Assembly (NCBI GenBank): GCA_020056865.1
Contig: JAGVGX010000080.1
Coordinates: 1-19,487 of the forward strand
DNA length: 19,487 bases
Origin: Desulfobacterales bacterium
GTDB taxonomy: Bacteria; Desulfobacterota; Desulfobacteria; Desulfobacterales; BuS5
Reading direction: 5' to 3'
This document shows, piece after piece, positions 15,275 to 19,487 of this stretch. The notes beneath the pieces are model-generated. The model saw only the letters and a program-made list of their open reading frames with translations. It was not told where the DNA came from and did not search any database. Both the position numbers and the translations under genes were made by a program. Positions within the stretch are counted from its first letter, which is position 1, and each line of letters opens with the position of its first letter.

Positions 15275-15301
15275 GGTCAAAAAACATCTCGTGATTGGAT
15301 A

Positions 15302-16675
15302 TCACAAGGATTGTGTTTTTTCTTTTCGCAGGCGTTTTGCTCCTACAGCTATAGTTTCAAGAAGGCGTTTTTGATTTGCTGATATCCATGGCCCCTCGCA
15401 GTCAAGCGCGGTATAGGGGATATCACTGGTGTTTGCCAGAGGACGCAGCACGGCCTGTGAATTCATGGCCGGCTGACAGTTGAATGACCCAACATTGACC
15501 AATCCATCAAAAATCCCATATTTTACAGAATTAAGATATCTGCCCGTTGTTATTGGCGTTTCAAGAAATCCATTATGAGAGACGAGCTTGCTTCCTTCTT
15601 CAGCAAGTTCAAGAAAAGGTATGTGCTTGTCGAACAACAGGCCGGATTTTTCCATTATTTTTCTGTATCTGTTCAGGAAAAGATCAATGCCAAACACATG
15701 CGCTCTTGACTTTAATGCTTTGATCCATTTCTTTTTGTTGTTTTTAGGATTTAAACCTGAAAGGAGTAATGATTTTACATTGAATTGATCTTTTGGATGA
15801 ATCAAGCCTCTTTCGAAACCATATCTGGAGGCTTCTTCAGATTCCAGCCAAACCAGTCCTTCAGAAAAATCAACCAGCTTCGGTATAACGCCTTGTTCGA
15901 CAAAGTAGTCTGTTATGGGATAGTGAACAAAAAGAAGATTGAGACCGCCAAAAAGAAGAACTTTTGCTGTTTCTTCAACTTTTTGTTTAAGAGGCACCTT
16001 TGCCATCACAGATGCCCATCTTTTTAATGCCTTTTCAATAGCGATAAATCCTTCTGCGTGGCTGTCTAAAACGAGCTTAGCTTCAATTTCCATGGTTTCC
16101 ATGGCTTGCTTCTTATCTAAGGCAATACACTTGAGCACCAATTCCGCTTCATCAAGAAGATCTCCCAAAACCGCTGCAGTGCCAAGTTCAATGGCATATT
16201 TCTCTCCTTGACCCATATAGTTGGTTTTTATATTCGGCCATGCCAAAAATGCCACATTGGACAAATCCAGTCTTTTTCTGTATGCCTCCCAAAGAATCGT
16301 CCATGCACCATTCTGACAAGGGCCGTCCTGATCGAGATTGTAATAAATTGAGATTTCGTCCGGGCGCCTCTTTTGCAAAATATCTTTTAAAGTTGCCCCT
16401 GCAATGGCTGCAGATGGAAGGCATTCTCTTCCGGAACACAATTGCCTTGAAAGTTGCAGTGTTTCGGCGGTTGTTTCTGCAGAGATCCTGTAGTTCCAAC
16501 CACGTTTTTTAAAACAACTTGCAATTAATACAGATGTATATGGGCTGGTATCAACAACCCATATATGCGTTACTCTCGGGTCGTCAAACTTTATCCTATT
16601 GCCTTTATTGTCTATAAGACAATCCCATTTTTCAGAGAGTCTTACCGTTTGAAGATCTTGATTATTGTTATTCAT
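15302..16675 (-). CDS. C-terminal component of a large acyl-CoA dehydratase/reductase activase-type protein (COG3581-like)
   Basis: This 457-residue protein matches the last domain of the very large (about 1,400 aa) 2-hydroxyglutaryl-CoA dehydratase activase-type proteins. Family cysteines are visible: Cys80 and Cys85 (QLCSGRECLP), Cys120 (DGPCQNGAW, compare GPCRxG in relatives) and Cys400 (FNCQPAMNSQAVLRPLA). These plausibly bind an Fe-S cluster. It starts 33 nt after the upstream ASKHA gene, with AAAGGAG 7 nt before its ATG, so the pair is co-transcribed and here encoded as two polypeptides. No membrane segment or signal is seen. The biochemical role of this long subgroup is not firmly established; it probably handles electrons or CoA-ester chemistry together with the upstream protein. 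The N-terminal MNNNNQ start is supported by the ribosome-binding site. A strong hairpin follows the gene. Confidence 0.8.
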   Translation of the reverse strand: MNNNNQDLQTVRLSEKWDCLIDNKGNRIKFDDPRVTHIWVVDTSPYTSVLIASCFKKRGWNYRISAETTAETLQLSRQLCSGRECLPSAAIAGATLKDILQKRRPDEISIYYNLDQDGPCQNGAWTILWEAYRKRLDLSNVAFLAWPNIKTNYMGQGEKYAIELGTAAVLGDLLDEAELVLKCIALDKKQAMETMEIEAKLVLDSHAEGFIAIEKALKRWASVMAKVPLKQKVEETAKVLLFGGLNLLFVHYPITDYFVEQGVIPKLVDFSEGLVWLESEEASRYGFERGLIHPKDQFNVKSLLLSGLNPKNNKKKWIKALKSRAHVFGIDLFLNRYRKIMEKSGLLFDKHIPFLELAEEGSKLVSHNGFLETPITTGRYLNSVKYGIFDGLVNVGSFNCQPAMNSQAVLRPLANTSDIPYTALDCEGPWISANQKRLLETIAVGAKRLRKEKTQSL

Positions 16676-16708
16676 TTTTATACTCCTTTGGTTTTATATG
16701 CCTTTTAT

Positions 16709-19487
16709 TTACGCTAAAGAAGCTTGTTTGATTGGCTCTTGCGAAGCATGCTGTGCTTTTGCTCGACGTCGTGTTTCCTCAATAATATCAAGAAAGGCAC
16801 TGACTCGTGTTTCAAATCCGGCGTGAGCCGTGTGGGAATCAATTTCCAGATAACAAAACGTTTTGCCGGCGATTTCCTGGCGAATGAAGTGATAAATTGT
16901 GGCATCCGGTCCACATGAAAAACAGGATAAAAAACACACATAAACATCAGGATATTTTTTTGCATAGGATACAGCATTCATGATTTGTTGGGTAGCGCCC
17001 CAAACATTACCTTTGTGAATATGATCGCTGAGTTGAGGCAGCATGTCAACGGGCACGGCATTGAATCCCCTGCTGGTAATTTTTCGGGGAAGTGCAAGAT
17101 TGACCTGTGGCGAACAAGTCATGTATGACCGACCGGCAATAATAACCGTTGGTTGATCAAGGAGGTGCCCCATTTCCTGCCTGCCCATATTTAAATATGC
17201 TTCTTTGAATTGATTATAATATGCGATTGCGTTTTGTCCGGCCTTCCTGGAAGCTGTTTCGCTAATCCCAAGCGTTTGGCCCATAAGGGCTATTTCTTGG
17301 AGTGTTGTTTTAACAAGATGTTTGGAAAGTCCGATATGCGGGGATAAAATATTGCTATTTTCTCTACCAAAAGCGCTTCTTACAACATCTGGAATAATCG
17401 TCGTTGTTGGGCATGTATAAGCATGAGCAAAACCATCCGGTATTTCAAACTCAATCGCACACGGTAGAAAAATATAATCAACACCCCGGTTTAACAGGTC
17501 AAATGTTGCTCCGTGGGCTATTTCACATGGATAACACATGGCTCCGCACGTTTTTGCATTTCCTTCCTTTGACGGTTCTGAAAGAACAACATTGTAACCG
17601 AGTTCATTGATCAGCTTCGCATAAAATGGAAAAAGTTCATAAACTGTGAGCGACATGGCCAGACCAATGGTGCCGCGAGGATTTTTTAACTCTTCAGGCC
17701 CGAACTCTTCAAACATCATTTTATTTCGGACAGCCACCATATCTTGTCCTTCCTGTATTTCTTTTTTACCTGCATGCCGCTCCAGTTCAAATTTGGAACA
17801 AAGGCCTCCAAAAGGATACTTTTTCCCCCGGATAGATATCATTTGAATCTCACATGTGTTTTCACAGCTTTTACACCGAAATGTCCCTTTTGTTTCCATA
17901 TCCCCTTTTACGAGATCGTTGAGCTTGTAAATTTTTTCTTCTATATCGCCACTTTCCAAAAGATCCATCGCCATAAGGCATGTCCCAACACATCCCATAA
18001 GTTCGGGATGGCGAGGGACAACAACTTTACGACCTGTTCGTGCGACCATGGCAAGAGCAACGGATTTATTAAGAGCTACACCACCCTGGAATAAAAGGTT
18101 TTCACCAACATAACGGGAACCGACGATACGAGAGATATAATTGTCTGCTATGGAATAAACAAGGCCAGCCGTTACATCTTCCTGGCCGGCGCCAAGCTGT
18201 TTGGCGCTTCTTAAGTCGGTATTGATAAACGCCGCGCACCTTTCTCCAAATGCGAGAGGCTTCTCACTTTTTTCTGCTACGCCGCTTATCTCACGCATTG
18301 GAATACCCATGTCAATAGACGCCGATTCCTCAAGGAAGCTGCCGGTTCCAGCTGAACAGCCTTCATTCATGGCGTAATCCACAGGAATGCCTTCAAGAAA
18401 AGAAACAAATTTTGAATCCTGACCTCCTATTTCAAATACAGTATCCACATCAGGGACTTCTTCTGTCGCTGCCCTTGCATGCGCAAGTATTTCATTAAAA
18501 CTCAAACAGTTGTCAAGATATACCGAATCCATTTCTCTGCCTGAGCCTGTTACGCCGGTTTGAATAATTTTTATATCCTTTTCACCGACTTGCTTTATCA
18601 GATCTGCAATGACGTTTTTTGTTGCCAATATAGGATTGCCGTGGGTCCTTAGGTAAGAACTGGCACCAACGGTTTTGTCAGACGTATTTAATAAAACACC
18701 TTTGGTTGTCGTTGATCCGGCATCAATCCCTAAAATATATGATGCACCATCAACCAGTGTTAATGTTTCATCTGTTCTAACCCTGTAATCCAGCAAAGCG
18801 GCTTTATCTGTTAAAGGGCTCAAGGTTTCAAAGGTGGTTTTTCCCGCTCTAAGCCATTTATGCCTTGGAGGTATTTTTATGGTTTCAGGGAGTTCTAAAG
18901 CGAATAAAGATGCTCCAAATGCTTCAAGGTAGGGGCTTTCAGGAATCACCCTAACTTTAGAATCAGCACCAAGTATCTCCTGAAGATTATCAACAAACGG
19001 TTTATTTAATGTAACACCTCCGGATAATACAACCAGGCCCTTCGGCCATTGGGCCTGATCAATCATTTTATATATTTTTTCTGCCAGATCATATATAAGC
19101 GATTTTGCAATGTCTCCAGGCGCACATTCGCCCTTATTCAGCTTATGTGTGGCGTCACTTTTGCAATGGACAGAGCAGCGAGTCGCCAATGGCACACGTT
19201 TACCTGTCATGCTTTGCTCAATTCCTTCTTCAAGAGACAAATTCATACGGCTAAACTGCTGAACGATAAATTCTCCGGTTCCAGCGGCGCATTTGGATGT
19301 TGCGATAATATTATGAATTAAACCATTTTTCATTGTATAAACACTGAAGGTTTCTCCTCCAAGGGATAAGAGGATGTCAGGTTTAAGATTATAAAACTTC
19401 ATGGCTTTTTCAAGACACTCAGTTTCAGCGTGGTAAGGAAGGTCAAAAAGAGTTCTTGAGGCCTGACCTGTAACAACAATACGAGCA
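16709..19487 (-). CDS. Large BadF/BadG/BcrA/BcrD-type ASKHA ATPase (acyl-CoA dehydratase activase family), 5' end outside window
   Basis: The frame is open through the right window edge. Residues before the ATG at 19402 (VVTGQASRTLFDLPYHAETE) continue the family, so that ATG is internal and at least 925 residues are present. Numbering from 19402: the rest of a first ASKHA domain (about 1-170, with LLSLGGE, Cys38 in CAAGTGEF, Cys76/Cys80 and VVLSGGVTLN). Then a second, complete ASKHA domain (about 222-485, with GIDAGSTTTKGVL, EIGGQDSK, Cys349 in NEGCSAGTGSF, Cys389 in GERCAAF). Then a DUF2229-like part with Cys510/513/517/535 (CKSCENTC and GLCSKFE), and a 2-hydroxyglutaryl-CoA-dehydratase-like segment (TCGAMCYPCE, SCFSCGPDATIYHF, EIDSHTAHAG). 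Activases of this family use ATP to inject a low-potential electron into a CoA-ester dehydratase or benzoyl-CoA-type reductase. No such catalytic partner is in the window. Confidence 0.88.
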   Translation of the reverse strand, partial: ARIVVTGQASRTLFDLPYHAETECLEKAMKFYNLKPDILLSLGGETFSVYTMKNGLIHNIIATSKCAAGTGEFIVQQFSRMNLSLEEGIEQSMTGKRVPLATRCSVHCKSDATHKLNKGECAPGDIAKSLIYDLAEKIYKMIDQAQWPKGLVVLSGGVTLNKPFVDNLQEILGADSKVRVIPESPYLEAFGASLFALELPETIKIPPRHKWLRAGKTTFETLSPLTDKAALLDYRVRTDETLTLVDGASYILGIDAGSTTTKGVLLNTSDKTVGASSYLRTHGNPILATKNVIADLIKQVGEKDIKIIQTGVTGSGREMDSVYLDNCLSFNEILAHARAATEEVPDVDTVFEIGGQDSKFVSFLEGIPVDYAMNEGCSAGTGSFLEESASIDMGIPMREISGVAEKSEKPLAFGERCAAFINTDLRSAKQLGAGQEDVTAGLVYSIADNYISRIVGSRYVGENLLFQGGVALNKSVALAMVARTGRKVVVPRHPELMGCVGTCLMAMDLLESGDIEEKIYKLNDLVKGDMETKGTFRCKSCENTCEIQMISIRGKKYPFGGLCSKFELERHAGKKEIQEGQDMVAVRNKMMFEEFGPEELKNPRGTIGLAMSLTVYELFPFYAKLINELGYNVVLSEPSKEGNAKTCGAMCYPCEIAHGATFDLLNRGVDYIFLPCAIEFEIPDGFAHAYTCPTTTIIPDVVRSAFGRENSNILSPHIGLSKHLVKTTLQEIALMGQTLGISETASRKAGQNAIAYYNQFKEAYLNMGRQEMGHLLDQPTVIIAGRSYMTCSPQVNLALPRKITSRGFNAVPVDMLPQLSDHIHKGNVWGATQQIMNAVSYAKKYPDVYVCFLSCFSCGPDATIYHFIRQEIAGKTFCYLEIDSHTAHAGFETRVSAFLDIIEETRRRAKAQHASQEPIKQASLA

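Larger units (their letters stand above)
14859..15301. other. Non-coding region upstream of the histidine kinase
   Basis: This is 443 bp between two leftward genes, with no convincing gene. It contains a palindrome at 15040-15055 and a 10-bp inverted repeat pair at 15066-15075 and 15136-15145. It also has a TTGACATATACGTT string on the minus strand (15115-15102) and a long hairpin at 15234-15274. A short plus-strand ORF at 15177-15374 runs through the hairpin and into the antisense of the next gene and is not credible. The kinase promoter should lie here, which implies a long leader. Confidence 0.7.

Noticed and set aside
15177..15374. Plus-strand ORF of 65 codons
   Set aside because: It runs through the 16-bp hairpin and into the antisense of the activase C-terminal gene. 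Composition is unremarkable and there is no clear ribosome-binding site.
19402..19402. ATG at 19402 as the start of the large ASKHA gene
   Set aside because: The frame stays open to the window edge, and the residues before this ATG continue the family pattern in the middle of the first ASKHA domain. The gene is therefore partial.
1..19487. CRISPR arrays, tRNA or rRNA genes, insertion sequences, phage genes
   Set aside because: No regularly spaced repeats, cloverleaf-like sequences, rRNA segments, transposase-like translations or terminal repeats were seen in either strand.

Overview
The window looks like chromosome from an anaerobic, Gram-negative, sulfate-reducing member of the Desulfobacterota (Desulfobacteraceae-like). 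The main reason is a complete Qrc (menaquinone reductase) operon, a complex known from sulfate reducers. Supporting evidence is an ADP-forming acyl-CoA synthetase, a very large BadF/BcrA-type ASKHA activase, a deltaproteobacterial-type RdgC and a lipid A acyltransferase. The DNA is moderately AT-rich. Genus and species cannot be fixed from the sequence alone.

Layout. (1) 1-935, minus: a lipid A/lysophospholipid acyltransferase of the LpxL/HtrB type, cut at the window edge at or within its stop codon. (2) 936-1283: a divergent intergenic region with candidate promoters on both strands and an imperfect 21-bp tandem repeat. (3) 1284-4913, plus: an ADP-forming acyl-CoA synthetase (alpha-beta fusion) followed by a soluble FAD-dependent dehydrogenase/reductase, probably co-transcribed. 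(4) 5082-7382, plus: a three-gene cluster. It holds a single-pass membrane protein with a histone-H1-like Lys/Ala tail, then the N-terminal and C-terminal halves of an RdgC-like DNA-binding protein. The halves are in the same reading frame and separated by one TAA stop. (5) 7503-12855, plus: qrcA (multiheme cytochrome c), qrcB (molybdopterin-oxidoreductase-like, Tat signal), qrcC (four-cluster Fe-S protein), qrcD (NrfD-type membrane subunit) and a 51-codon single-TM protein, ended by an intrinsic terminator. (6) 12939-14858, minus: a soluble PAS-PAS hybrid histidine kinase with a C-terminal receiver, convergent with qrc. (7) 14859-15301: a 443-bp non-coding region with several inverted repeats. 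(8) 15302-19487, minus: an acyl-CoA dehydratase/benzoyl-CoA-reductase-type activase encoded as two adjacent genes; the upstream one runs off the window.

How the genes fit together. Qrc takes electrons from periplasmic hydrogenase/formate dehydrogenase cytochromes and reduces menaquinone, feeding sulfate respiration. The acyl-CoA synthetase conserves the thioester bond as ATP (or activates an acid), and the neighbouring flavoprotein may act on a related unsaturated or keto substrate. The activase-like pair belongs to the family that drives difficult radical reductions or dehydrations of CoA esters.

The least explained part is 5082-7382. A positively charged, apparently DNA-binding tail on a membrane anchor is encoded directly upstream of a split RdgC. 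I propose, as inference, a membrane-tethered DNA-binding module.
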